From assembly GCA_964588685.1 (NCBI GenBank), contig CAZPQG010000005.1:1-64000 (forward strand): 64,000 nucleotides of DNA, given 5' to 3'. The first letter of the stretch is position 1. Every line of letters begins with the position of its first letter. Positions 32,723-41,302 of this stretch are shown in pieces. The stretch comes from CAYVBW01 sp964588685. Lineage in GTDB: Bacteria > Patescibacteriota > Microgenomatia > UBA1400 > PJMF01. The notes under the pieces are model-generated. The model did not search any database. It was given only the letters and a program-made list of their open reading frames with translations, and was not told the DNA's origin. Position numbers and translations under genes: made by a program.

Positions 32723-33262
32723 ATGCAAGTATTTTTAATTGTGGCTGTCAGCCTAGATGGCTTTATTGCTCAAACAATTGAGCAACCGTCAACTGACTGG
32801 ACCAGTGCGGAAGATAAACAGCATTTTCATCAAAAAACTAAGCAGGCGGGTATAATTGTAATGGGCAAAACAACTTTTGATACCATTGGCAAACCTTTGC
32901 CTAAGCGTCTTAATATTATCTACAGTTATAAGACTAAGCAGGATTTAACGGCAAACTATAATTTAACAGCTGATCAGACAGCAGAAGATAGGCTGAGAGT
33001 CACATCTTTGCCGCCGGCTCAATTGGTGCAGCAGCTTAAAAAAGAAGGCAGACAGCAACTGGCTATTTGCGGCGGTAGTTCGATTTATACGCAATTTATC
33101 CAAAGCGAGGTAGTTGACAAAATGTTTTTAACAGTTGAACCTGTTATTTTTGGCGACGGCATTAAACTTTTCAATCAACCTCTAGAGCAAAAGTTAACCT
33201 TAGTCAACAGCCGGCGCCTAAATGAAGCCGGGACTTTGTTGTTGGAGTATGATTGCTGCTAG
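32723..33262 (+). CDS. Dihydrofolate reductase-like protein (RibD C-terminal/DHFR fold)
   Basis: 179 aa. AVSLDGFIA at the start, IVMGKTTFDTIGKPLPKRLNIIYS (NADPH-binding strand and loop), AICGGSSIYTQFI and FLTVEPVIFGDGIKLF identify the DHFR/RibD_C superfamily. SLDG is typical of the RibD_C branch, while MGxxTF--IG is shared with FolA. Because the window encodes a folate-dependent ThyA, regeneration of tetrahydrofolate is the likely job. A reductase of riboflavin synthesis is the alternative, but no rib genes are seen. A TATACT box lies seven bases before the ATG, suggesting a leaderless message. Confidence 0.82.
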   Translation: MQVFLIVAVSLDGFIAQTIEQPSTDWTSAEDKQHFHQKTKQAGIIVMGKTTFDTIGKPLPKRLNIIYSYKTKQDLTANYNLTADQTAEDRLRVTSLPPAQLVQQLKKEGRQQLAICGGSSIYTQFIQSEVVDKMFLTVEPVIFGDGIKLFNQPLEQKLTLVNSRRLNEAGTLLLEYDCC

Positions 33263-33379
33263 AGTATTGGCATGTGATCATTCAGCAAGATGATGAAGCT
33301 TAATTAATTGCTAATGGCAGTTAGTCTTTACAATACAATAAATAAAATAACTAATTTTAAAAATGAATGAGGTTTAAAA

Positions 33380-33835
33380 ATGAGTCAGGCATCAAAAAAT
33401 TCTATAACAGTAACAGTTAAACGTTTCGATAAAAGCCTGCCTTTGCCGCAATATCAGAGCCAAGGGGCGGCGGCATTGGATTTAGCAGCCCGCTGCTCAA
33501 AAACCATTCCGCCTCAAACTGTGAAGCTAGTGCCGCTGAATATTGCGCTGCAGCCGCCGCCCAATTATTGGGTGTTGATGTCTGCGCGCAGTAGTTTATA
33601 CAAAAAAGGCTTGATGCTGGCCAATGGTATTGGAGTAGGAGATTCTGATTATCGAGGCGACAATGATGAATATCAAGCAGCTTTATTTAATTTTACTGAC
33701 CGGCCGGTTAAAGTTGAAAAAGGAGAACGGCTCACTCAAATGATGCTTTTATCCAGAAAGAAAATCATCTGGCAAGAGCGCGATAATTTTAAGACGGATG
33801 ATAGAGGTGGTTTTGGCTCCACCGGGCAAAGTTAA
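33380..33835 (+). CDS. dut: dUTP diphosphatase
   Basis: 151 aa. It hydrolyses dUTP to dUMP, keeping uracil out of DNA and feeding ThyA. The trimeric-dUTPase motifs are AALDLAA (motif 1), MSARSSLYKKGL (motif 2), NGIGVGDSDYRGD (motif 3, usually G-ID-DYxG, here with Gly before Asp and an inserted NDEY turn), RLTQMMLL (motif 4) and RGGFGSTGQ (motif 5). The start follows a GAGG ribosome-binding site. The thymidylate kinase gene follows 79 bp later. Confidence 0.93.
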   Translation: MSQASKNSITVTVKRFDKSLPLPQYQSQGAAALDLAARCSKTIPPQTVKLVPLNIALQPPPNYWVLMSARSSLYKKGLMLANGIGVGDSDYRGDNDEYQAALFNFTDRPVKVEKGERLTQMMLLSRKKIIWQERDNFKTDDRGGFGSTGQS

Positions 33836-33914
33836 TTTTTTTAAACCTGATGCCGTATATGTGCTGTTTGCGGCTTAGTATTTATTATTAATTTTAAAGA
33901 CTGGAACAATAAAA

Positions 33915-34559
33915 ATGGGAAAATCATACCCCGGTTATTTGATTACTTTTGAGGGCGGTGAAGGAGGAGGTAAGACCACTCAATCTGTCCGCATCCGCAA
34001 CAACTTGACCGAAGCCGGACATGATGTGGTAGTATTAAGAGAACCCGGTGGAACAGTTATCAGCGAGCAAATTCGTCAAGTTGTGTTGTCGCCGAACAAT
34101 ACAGGGATGGCTTTTACTACAGAAGTATTGCTTTTTCAGGCAGCTCGAGCTCAGATTTACCGCGAAATTGTTTTGCCGTCCTTAAAAGCCGGTAAAATTG
34201 TTTTGATGGATCGTTCACGCGACAGCAGCGTAGTTTACCAAGGAATGGTGCGCGGCTTTGGACGGGATTTAATTGAGCAGCTTAATAATCTCTCCACTAA
34301 AAATATTTACCCTGATTTAACTATTTTGCTTGATTTGCCAATAAAAATAGGTTTGGCAAGAAAAAATGATGCCGGGGAAATGAATCGTTTGGAAATGGAA
34401 GACAAAAATTTCCACCAACAAGTACGCGAAGCTTATTTACAACTAGCAAAAGAGAATGAGCAGCAGCGTTGGATAATAGTTGATGCGCAGCAGAGCATGG
34501 AGGAAGTTGAGGCAGAAATTTGGCAGACAGTAGCAGAGGAATTAAACAGCTCAGATTAA
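33915..34559 (+). CDS. tmk: Thymidylate kinase
   Basis: 214 aa. It phosphorylates dTMP to dTDP. The P-loop is GGEGGGKTTQ (about 13-22), followed by the DR(E)PGGT-type motif LREPGGTVISEQIR. MDRSRDSSVVYQG is the DRY/DRF-type segment (Tyr replaced by Ser), and the lid region is LARKNDAGEMNRLE. The enzyme completes the dut-thyA-tmk route. A GGAAC stretch ten bases before the ATG could act as a weak ribosome-binding site. Confidence 0.94.
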   Translation: MGKSYPGYLITFEGGEGGGKTTQSVRIRNNLTEAGHDVVVLREPGGTVISEQIRQVVLSPNNTGMAFTTEVLLFQAARAQIYREIVLPSLKAGKIVLMDRSRDSSVVYQGMVRGFGRDLIEQLNNLSTKNIYPDLTILLDLPIKIGLARKNDAGEMNRLEMEDKNFHQQVREAYLQLAKENEQQRWIIVDAQQSMEEVEAEIWQTVAEELNSSD

Positions 34560-34635
34560 TTGTAATTAAAAGTAGTTTTCATAACTCATAGCTCGCAGCA
34601 AAAAAAATTGAATGTAATTTTTAATTATTTAAATT

Positions 34636-35241
34636 ATGGCAAAATTACCCAAAGCAGTCACTAAATTAATTGACCAATTTGAACACTTACCCGGTATTGG
34701 GCCAAAATCAGCTCAGCGCTTAGTATTTTATCTACTCCATAATCCGGAAGAAAAGATCAATGACTTTGCCGAACGTTTGAAGGCGATTAAAACTGATACT
34801 GTTTTATGTTCTCAGTGCCATAATGTGACAGAGCATGACCCGTGTCGTATTTGCGAGGATCAAAGTCGGGATGAAACGGTGCTGTGTGTGGTTGAACGTC
34901 CTTTAGACTTAATTGCGATTGAAAGTTCAGATAAATTTCAGGGTCAATATCATGTCTTGCATGGGGCAATTGATCCCTTAAATAATATCGGTCCGGAGCA
35001 GTTATTTTTACTTGATATTAAAAGTAAACTGAATGGCTTGGATGAGTTAATATTAGCCACCAACCCTACCATGGAAGGCGAAGCTACAGCGCTTTATATT
35101 AAAGAGATGATTAGTAAAATGGGCCAATATCAAGATTTAAAAATTACCCGCATTGGCCACGGGCTGCCGATTGGAGCTGATATTGAATATGCCGACGGCG
35201 TTACTTTGGCTAGAGCATTAGAGGGTAGGAAAAAGATATAG
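34636..35241 (+). CDS. recR: Recombination protein RecR
   Basis: 201 aa, the normal family length. The helix-hairpin-helix FEHLPGIGPKSAQRL is followed by a four-Cys zinc finger (CSQCHNVTEHDPCRIC), the TOPRIM domain (VLCVVERPLDLIAIES; HVLHGAIDPLNNIGPEQL) and TRIGHGLPIGADIEYAD, which carries the Walker-B-like end. RecR works with RecO and RecF to load RecA at gaps. It follows tmk by 76 bp. Confidence 0.96.
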   Translation: MAKLPKAVTKLIDQFEHLPGIGPKSAQRLVFYLLHNPEEKINDFAERLKAIKTDTVLCSQCHNVTEHDPCRICEDQSRDETVLCVVERPLDLIAIESSDKFQGQYHVLHGAIDPLNNIGPEQLFLLDIKSKLNGLDELILATNPTMEGEATALYIKEMISKMGQYQDLKITRIGHGLPIGADIEYADGVTLARALEGRKKI

Positions 35242-35513
35242 TTTTAACAGCTGCTTATAACAGAAAAAAGGAATAGGTACTTCAAAACTGAAAACAACCG
35301 GATTTAAGACCTAAAAATATTTAATAGTTGAAAATGTGCCATCCAAAGCTTACATTGTAAGTAATGAGATTTTTCTCACGATTATATATCCGACCAAAGT
35401 TTATTCATAAACTTGAGCCGGATTTTTTAATTTCCTTGGTTATTTTTCTGTTTGCTCTCCGGAAATAACGGCAGGTTGGTAATCCATATCAACTAATAAA
35501 AAGGAACAAGCAT

Positions 35514-35819
35514 ATGAAAATTTTAGTCCAGGCTAAGAATATGAGGGTTACTCAAGGTATTAAAAATTTTGTAGAGGCAAAAGTAGTACGTCAAATTTCT
35601 AAATTAGGTAAAAGAGCTTTGACGGTTAAAGTGTATTTGGAAAACATCACTCGTAAAAAAAATGATCCTAACGCTTCTCAAGCAAAAGTACAAATAGATA
35701 TGCCGGGTGAAAGTATTGTCGTAGAGCAAAAATCATTTGATCCCTATCAAGCAATTAGTAAGGCTATTAAAGCTAGTGCTCGTAAATTAAGAAAAACTAA
35801 AGAAAAAAGGGAATACTAA
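35514..35819 (+). CDS. hpf: Ribosome hibernation promoting factor (HPF/RaiA family, short form)
   Basis: 101 aa. The S30AE domain is shown by MKILVQAKNMRVTQGIKNFVEAKV, VKVYLENITRKKND and the C-terminal SFDPYQAISKAIKASARKLRKTKEK (basic ribosome-binding helix). The long-form C-terminal dimerisation domain is absent. It binds the decoding centre of idle ribosomes. A clear ribosome-binding site AAAGGAAC precedes the ATG. A 270-bp upstream spacer contains two small hairpins (around 35368-35381 and 35398-35415). Confidence 0.92.
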   Translation: MKILVQAKNMRVTQGIKNFVEAKVVRQISKLGKRALTVKVYLENITRKKNDPNASQAKVQIDMPGESIVVEQKSFDPYQAISKAIKASARKLRKTKEKREY

Positions 35820-35897
35820 AGTTAGATCAACTTTCACAGTAGGTTTTTACCACTTTGTTATTGGGGATATAAATACAGATATGTTATTATTAACTAT

Positions 35898-36308
35898 ATG
35901 CCAAATGACAAAACTCAAGATTCAGCTCAACAAAAAATTAGCCAAACTTCTCAGGGTCAAAAATCTTCTGTAAATGATGGCAATGACCCCATTGATTCTT
36001 TGGAGGATTTAATCAAAAAATCGCAGCGAAGACAGAAACTGCGCTCGCAAGATGAACCCCAATTTCAGGATAATGAAGCAGAAAATGAGAAAAGTAGGAT
36101 AGCGGAATTAAAAAAACAAAAAAAACAACAGACTTCAGCAAGATTAAAAGCGCAGCAGGCACAACTGCAGCAAGTTATTACGCAATCGTCTCAAAAAGAA
36201 AAAAATAATGCGTCCAAACAAAATAACAAAGATTCGGAGCAAGAAGAGCAAAGCTCAGCCATCAAACAGCTGTCTTGGAAAAATATTAAAAAACCGGTTG
36301 AAGAATAA
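35898..36308 (+). CDS. Gln/Lys-rich charged hypothetical protein
   Basis: 136 aa, low complexity: Gln, Ser, Lys, Asp and Glu make up most of it. A basic coiled-coil-like centre (about 70-100, AELKKQKKQQTSARLKAQQAQLQQ) is the main feature. There is no signal or membrane segment. The similar composition of the next gene (54 bp away) suggests a functional pair. No family is recognised. Confidence 0.6.
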   Translation: MPNDKTQDSAQQKISQTSQGQKSSVNDGNDPIDSLEDLIKKSQRRQKLRSQDEPQFQDNEAENEKSRIAELKKQKKQQTSARLKAQQAQLQQVITQSSQKEKNNASKQNNKDSEQEEQSSAIKQLSWKNIKKPVEE

Positions 36309-36361
36309 GAAGAATAAAAAGCTGAAGAATAAAAATTATTAACAAAATTGTTGTTATTGTT

Positions 36362-36985
36362 ATGAAAAAAACTAAGCCATCACTGGTTCGACAGTCCGGG
36401 GGCAGTCGTTCTAATTTGGGAGGTTTAGATAGTGAGCGCATGGAAAAACAAGCTGTGCAGGCAGCAGTGCAACAAAAAGCACAGCAGCAAACAGGCAGCA
36501 CTGCCGGCAGCCAAAGCCGTCAATTAAAGCAAAGTCGAGCTCAAGCTGAACAAAGTAAAACCAAAACTCACAGCCCGCGTGCGGTCGGTTCTTTAAAACA
36601 GGAATTAATTGCCAGGCCGGTAGAGGATATGAAAGATGCTTTTACCAGTTTTTTTGACATCAATGTTTTATTAAACATTGATCAGGAAAGCGACAGCCCA
36701 GCAGAACAAGCCAAGAAAAGAGAGATTCACCGTCGCTTACGGCAGCTCACTCAAGCCGAACAAGAGGAGGCTCAAAAGCAGTTTCGTTTAAGAATGAAGC
36801 AAAAACAGGCAGAAGAAAAGGAAAAAGAGTTAAAAAAACAGCAAAGCAAAGAACAAGAAAAAAAGCCTTTGACCCCACCGTCAGGTAAAGTAAACAGAAA
36901 AGGTTTATTTTTAACCGGTCAAAGCAATAAGAAAAAAGCACAAAATAGGCTGCAGCAGCAGAGGAGAACTATTGGTACGGTTTAA
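36362..36985 (+). CDS. Gln-rich basic hypothetical protein
   Basis: 207 aa. Residues 1-80 are Gln/Ser/Lys rich. The middle (about 80-120: RPVEDMKDAFTSFFDINVLL) looks folded. The C-terminal part is a charged helix (QAEQEEAQKQFRLRMKQKQAEEKEKEL) ending in a basic tail with TPPSGKVNRKGLF. The composition suggests nucleic-acid or ribosome association, which is speculation. It is likely co-transcribed with the preceding gene and followed 42 bp later by cysS. Confidence 0.6.
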   Translation: MKKTKPSLVRQSGGSRSNLGGLDSERMEKQAVQAAVQQKAQQQTGSTAGSQSRQLKQSRAQAEQSKTKTHSPRAVGSLKQELIARPVEDMKDAFTSFFDINVLLNIDQESDSPAEQAKKREIHRRLRQLTQAEQEEAQKQFRLRMKQKQAEEKEKELKKQQSKEQEKKPLTPPSGKVNRKGLFLTGQSNKKKAQNRLQQQRRTIGTV

Positions 36986-37027
36986 TTAGGTAGGCGCCAC
37001 TTTATTTATATTTAACGTTAAAGATTT

Positions 37028-38509
37028 ATGCAGCTTTATAATTCACTCACTAATCAACTGGAAAAGTTTGCCCCGCTTAATCCTCCTGAAGTAAAGTTAT
37101 ATGCCTGCGGTCCTACTGTCTATGACTATGCTCATTTGGGTCATCTGCGCAAATATTGTATGGATGATGTTTTGCGCCGCACACTGATTAATCAAGGTTA
37201 TCAAGTGACTCATGTGCAAAACGTAACTGATGTTGGTCATTTGGCTTCTGATGCTGACACCGGTGAAGATAAAATTGAAAAAGGAGCGCGCAAGTACTCT
37301 TTAGATGTTCATGCTTTGGCTCAAAAGTTTGAGGATTATTTTTATTATTCAATGGATTTAATGAATAATTTACGCCCGACTGTGATCTGTCGAGCAACAG
37401 AACATATTCAAGAAATGTTGCAGCTGGTTGAGACTTTAGAGGAGAAAGGCTATACCTATGTTATTGAGGGTGACGGTGTTTATTTTGATACCGGCAAATT
37501 AGACGATTATGGACAATTGGCCGGCATTGATCCGGATGAACTGCAAGAAGGAGCTAGGGTTGAAAAGGTGCCGGGTAAACGGAATCTGACTGATTTTGCG
37601 CTTTGGAAGTTTGAGCGCCCTAATGAAAATCGAGCTATGGCTTGGTCCAGCAAGTGGCATGAACGCAGTTTTCCAGGCTGGCATATTGAATGTTCAGCCA
37701 TGAGCATGAAGTATTTAGGAGAGCAAATCGATATTCATACCGGGGGGATAGATCATATCCCGGTTCATCATACTAATGAGATCGCTCAATCGGAGGCTGC
37801 CACCGGCAAAAAACCCTTTTGTAAATATTGGGTGCACCATAATTTTTTATTAGTTGAGGGTGAAAAAATGAGCAAGTCAAAAGGTAATTTTTATACTATT
37901 GATGATGTGCTGGCTAAAGATTTTTCGCCGTTGGCATTACGATTGTTGTTTTTATCAGCTCATTATCGCAAAGAGATGAATTTTACGTGGGAAAATTTGG
38001 CAGGCGCTCAGAAGAGTTGGGTTAGGTTGAAAAAATTGACAGCCGGGTTAAAAACAAAACAAGATGAGCAGCTGCCTAATGAACGGCCGGCCGATCAACT
38101 CCCACCCAAGCCTTCAGCTCAATTTCAACACTACCAAACTGAATTTAAACGGTCACTGGCTAGAGATATAAACACACCGGAGGCTCTGGCAGTGTTATGG
38201 TCTGTAGTTAAAGATGAGCAGCTGGGAGGAGCTGAAAAACTAGAGCTGCTTTTACAGTTTGGCCAAGTGCTGGGTTTGGATTTAGCTAAAGTTGAAAAAT
38301 TACAGCATTCTACTGATTCATTCCTTCACTTTAGCAAACAGCAGCTGCCTGCTAAAATTCAAAGCTTACTTAAAAAAAGACAACAAGCCAGACAGAATGA
38401 GAATTTTGATCAAGCGGACCAGCTGCGCCGACAACTATCGCAGCTGGGTTACAAAGTAGAGGATACGGCGCAAGGTCAAAGGATAATAAAACAAAAGAGC
38501 AGCCATTAA
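37028..38509 (+). CDS. cysS: Cysteinyl-tRNA synthetase
   Basis: 493 aa. The class I motifs are YACGPTVYDYAHLGHLRKY (zinc Cys and HxGH) and KMSKSKGN. The other zinc ligands lie in FPGWHIECSAMS and GGIDHIPVHHTNE. The C-terminal helical domain has the DALR-like segment AQFQHYQTEFKRSLARDINTPEALAVLW and the final QARQNENFDQADQLRRQL, which is the family ending. It charges tRNA-Cys. Confidence 0.97.
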   Translation: MQLYNSLTNQLEKFAPLNPPEVKLYACGPTVYDYAHLGHLRKYCMDDVLRRTLINQGYQVTHVQNVTDVGHLASDADTGEDKIEKGARKYSLDVHALAQKFEDYFYYSMDLMNNLRPTVICRATEHIQEMLQLVETLEEKGYTYVIEGDGVYFDTGKLDDYGQLAGIDPDELQEGARVEKVPGKRNLTDFALWKFERPNENRAMAWSSKWHERSFPGWHIECSAMSMKYLGEQIDIHTGGIDHIPVHHTNEIAQSEAATGKKPFCKYWVHHNFLLVEGEKMSKSKGNFYTIDDVLAKDFSPLALRLLFLSAHYRKEMNFTWENLAGAQKSWVRLKKLTAGLKTKQDEQLPNERPADQLPPKPSAQFQHYQTEFKRSLARDINTPEALAVLWSVVKDEQLGGAEKLELLLQFGQVLGLDLAKVEKLQHSTDSFLHFSKQQLPAKIQSLLKKRQQARQNENFDQADQLRRQLSQLGYKVEDTAQGQRIIKQKSSH

Positions 38510-38532
38510 TTTTGATTTTTAAGATATTTAAT

Positions 38533-39594
38533 ATGATGTTTGAGACACGTTTAGTTGAATTTACTACTACTGACAATTTACAGCTGCCTGGTGTATTGTT
38601 TGTCCCCGAGAAGGCAGCAACAACAGTTAATCAAAATCAACTCAATAAGCGAGCCAAAGTCAATCATCGGGCTAAAACCAATAGCTCGCAAGATAAAAAG
38701 GCAGCTATTTTTTTACACGGCAATGGCAGCGCTTCTGTTTTTTATTCGCAAAAAAGGGCTAAAGCTTTAGCCAAACAACTTGCCGTCTGTCAAATTTCCT
38801 TATTAATGTTTAATAACCGCGGCGCTCATTTTATTAAAACCATTAATCAAGCTGATGACCAAGTTAATCAAGTTCAATCTGCCGACAGCAACAACCCTCA
38901 TGATCATGACGTGACGTTGGGCACTGCTTATGAATTAATCAAAGATTGCCGCTATGATATTGAGGGAGCAGTTAACTTTTTACAGCAATTAGGTTACAGT
39001 GAATTTTATTTAATCGGCCACTCTTCAGGAGCTAATAAAATTTGCGTTTTTAACCATTACCAGCCTCAGAACTCAATTAAAAAATATGTTTTGTTGAGCG
39101 GAGGCGATGACACCGGTATTTACTATAAATTGATCGGCAGCAGAGAGAAACTTTTCCAATACTTGCAGCAGGCTCAAGAAAAAATTAAACAAGGTAAGGG
39201 TCAAAAATTAATTCCTCAGTATATAGTAGACAGGATTTTATCTTATCAGTCGTTTTATGATACAGCCAATCCCGACGGGGACTACAACACTTTCCCGTTC
39301 ACTGAATATTGGACACAAATTGAATTATCAACTAAACCTTTATTTCGCTATTTTAAACAGCTGCAGAAGCCCAGTTTAGTGATGTATGGTGAAAATGACA
39401 GCTGCTTACCACAAAAAGACTTGCCGCAAAAAGAGATCGTCAAAATGTCCGGTTTCCAAGCAGTTGAAATTTTGCAAGAGCAAGTGCAAGACAAGGATAA
39501 TTTCAAGCTGCAGGCCATGCCCGCAGCAGACCACAGCTTTCATGGTAAAGAGGAGCAGTTGGGCCAAATAATTGCAGAGTGGTTATCTGCTTAA
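38533..39594 (+). CDS. Alpha/beta-hydrolase fold protein
   Basis: About 353 aa from ATG 38533 (or 38536); the frame opens with TTG at 38512. The fold is shown by AAIFLHGNGSASVFY (oxyanion region), NNRGAHF, the nucleophile elbow LIGHSSGANKICVF (Ser within GHSSG), MYGENDSCLP (acidic residue) and ADHSFHGKE (catalytic His). It resembles the DUF1749-like lipase/esterase group. There is a Gln/Asn/Lys-rich insertion near residues 25-55. The substrate is unknown. It begins about 23 bp after cysS. Confidence 0.83.
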   Translation: MMFETRLVEFTTTDNLQLPGVLFVPEKAATTVNQNQLNKRAKVNHRAKTNSSQDKKAAIFLHGNGSASVFYSQKRAKALAKQLAVCQISLLMFNNRGAHFIKTINQADDQVNQVQSADSNNPHDHDVTLGTAYELIKDCRYDIEGAVNFLQQLGYSEFYLIGHSSGANKICVFNHYQPQNSIKKYVLLSGGDDTGIYYKLIGSREKLFQYLQQAQEKIKQGKGQKLIPQYIVDRILSYQSFYDTANPDGDYNTFPFTEYWTQIELSTKPLFRYFKQLQKPSLVMYGENDSCLPQKDLPQKEIVKMSGFQAVEILQEQVQDKDNFKLQAMPAADHSFHGKEEQLGQIIAEWLSA

Positions 39595-39646
39595 CCTGTT
39601 TGGCTACCGTACAGCTGTTAAGCCCTCTGAGTTTGCTATGCCAAGG

Positions 39647-40348
39647 CTAGTTTTCTTTGCCCCTCCAGGCTGCCAAGCCTGCTTTTTTTAGCGAAAAATA
39701 GCTCCTGCTCGTCACAATAACATGGTCAACAAGATTGACTCCTACCAAATTGGCCCCTTGAGCCACTTGTTTAGTGACTGCAATATCTTGTGTGCTGGGT
39801 TGAGGATTGCCTGAAGGGTGATTGTGCACCAAGATAAATCCCGCTGCGGGCAGAATCAGAGCCGGTTTTAATAATTCCCTGAATTCTAAAAAATTTTGGT
39901 TCAATGAGCCGATGGCTAAAGTTTTCTTTTTTAATAAGTGTTGGCTGCCGTCAATATAAAAAGCTAAACAAAATTCCTGCTTTTTATCTTTAATGCCGTA
40001 AGCTTGTTGAAATACTTTGGCGGGATTATTTAAGGCTGCCAACTTGTTTTGCTGATGATACCGCTGGCTGAGTTCAAAACAGGCCAGCAATGTGCTGGCC
40101 TTGGCCGGCCCAATACCGCTGAATTCACATAATTTTTGTTGGGATAGCTGAAAAAGCTCAGTTAATTTGTATTGCTTCATCACTTGCTGCGCTAATTGCA
40201 AGACTGATTGACGATGAGAGCCGGAACGCAGTAAAATTGCCAGCAATTCTTGGTTAGTGAGATTTTTTACACCCAGAGCAGTCAACCTTTCTCGAGGTTT
40301 TTGAATTTCGGCTAAATCTTTAATAAATAATTTTGAGTGCTGAGTCAT
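39647..40348 (-). CDS. radC: RadC family protein (JAB/MPN domain)
   Basis: 233 aa. The N-terminal UPF0758 helix-hairpin-helix part (LTNQELLAILLRSGS; FSGIGPAKASTLLACFEL) is followed by the JAB metalloprotease-like domain with the HxH-Asp zinc motif (VHNHPSGNPQPSTQD) and the upstream conserved region SLNQNFLEFRELLKPAL. The original DNA-repair role of RadC is doubtful and the biochemical function is unclear. It converges on the hydrolase gene. Confidence 0.93.
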   Translation of the reverse strand: MTQHSKLFIKDLAEIQKPRERLTALGVKNLTNQELLAILLRSGSHRQSVLQLAQQVMKQYKLTELFQLSQQKLCEFSGIGPAKASTLLACFELSQRYHQQNKLAALNNPAKVFQQAYGIKDKKQEFCLAFYIDGSQHLLKKKTLAIGSLNQNFLEFRELLKPALILPAAGFILVHNHPSGNPQPSTQDIAVTKQVAQGANLVGVNLVDHVIVTSRSYFSLKKAGLAAWRGKEN

Positions 40349-40474
40349 GATGCGATTGATTAAAAATTAGTTTTAAGAAATACAACAGAGAAAGTGAGCA
40401 CTAACGAAGCAACTAAAATTTGGATGGCACTGGCAGTTGTTTGACAAACTATAATATAATGAGAGAAACTGAAA

Positions 40475-40846
40475 TTAGACTGACAGCAATGAGTCTAAAG
40501 TAATGAGAGTTAGTTTTTTTGAAGCATTGTGGGTTAGAATAGCAACTTTGTCTCCCCACTGAGTGCCGGAGACAGTTGAAATTGGTTGAGTAAGATCAAC
40601 TACTAACAATAAAGGAATAATATTTTGTTTGAAATTATATTTAAAACTGTTGAGCAGTGATAATTGTTTTTCCGGGGAAAAACTGGTGCTGAGGATAAAA
40701 CAGTCAAAATTAGTTTTAGCAAGCTGTTTGTGGGCATCCTTAATGGAATCTACTTTAGTCATTTGTAGTTTAGCAGCTAGATAGTCATAGGGATGAATTA
40801 GTTTAGCGTTAGGCTCAATAACTAGGGCAGTTAAATTTTCAGTCAT
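40475..40846 (-). CDS. Degenerate receiver-like domain protein
   Basis: 123 aa. The sequence follows the CheY-like pattern (TALVIEPNAKLI; FDCFILSTSFSPEKQLSLL; IPLLLVVDL; VAILTHNASKKLTLI), but the phospho-acceptor position reads Ser (ILSTSF, S53) and only one acidic residue remains of the N-terminal pair (E11). It probably cannot be phosphorylated by the usual mechanism and may act as a protein-interaction domain. It is divergent from the XRE regulator gene across 56 bp, a layout that suggests the two proteins work together. The family call is moderate. Confidence 0.55.
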   Translation of the reverse strand: MTENLTALVIEPNAKLIHPYDYLAAKLQMTKVDSIKDAHKQLAKTNFDCFILSTSFSPEKQLSLLNSFKYNFKQNIIPLLLVVDLTQPISTVSGTQWGDKVAILTHNASKKLTLITLDSLLSV

Positions 40847-40872
40847 TTAAAGATTTAAAAATCTATATATAT

Positions 40873-40885
40873 TAGAATTATTCTA
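40873..40885. promoter_or_regulatory. Palindrome between divergent regulator genes
   Basis: TAGAA-TTA-TTCTA, a perfect 5+3+5 palindrome, lies in the 56-bp gap between the degenerate receiver gene and the XRE gene. It is a candidate operator for the XRE protein; such short AT-rich palindromes can occur by chance. Confidence 0.35.
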
Positions 40886-40902
40886 CTTAAATTAGAGCAG
40901 CT

Positions 40903-41226
40903 ATGTCAAATAATAAACAAGCAGAGAATAAGCAACTAAAGTTAATAGCGCGTAAAATTAAAGCTGCCAGACAGGAGATTGGCTATTCGCAAAAAGAATT
41001 GGGAAAAGCTTTAAATTTGTCAGATAAAACTGTTAGTTCCTATGAAGTAGGGCGGGCTCAGCCGAATCTGCAGACACTAACCCAATTAAGTAAAATTACT
41101 CATAAACCGGTCAGCTACTTCTTAACTGCAGAGGATGATAAAGATATAGATTTAGAATTAAAGATTAAGAAGATTGAGCAGGAATTGCTGGCAATTAAGA
41201 AGTTATTGCAAGAAGATAAAAAATAA
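40903..41226 (+). CDS. XRE-family helix-turn-helix regulator
   Basis: 107 aa. The helix-turn-helix (about 12-66) is textbook: ARKIKAARQEIGYSQKELGKALNLSDKTVSSYEVGRAQP. The C-terminal 35 residues form a charged Leu/Lys/Glu helix (LELKIKKIEQELLAIKKLLQE) suited to dimerisation as a coiled coil. No peptidase or cupin domain is attached. It probably represses its own divergent promoter region. Confidence 0.9.
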   Translation: MSNNKQAENKQLKLIARKIKAARQEIGYSQKELGKALNLSDKTVSSYEVGRAQPNLQTLTQLSKITHKPVSYFLTAEDDKDIDLELKIKKIEQELLAIKKLLQEDKK

Positions 41227-41302
41227 GACTTATAAAAAATTTAAAAAGACTGAAAAGCCAATTGTGGCAAATTTCTTTAATCTATTTTAATTTATTCTAA
41301 AT

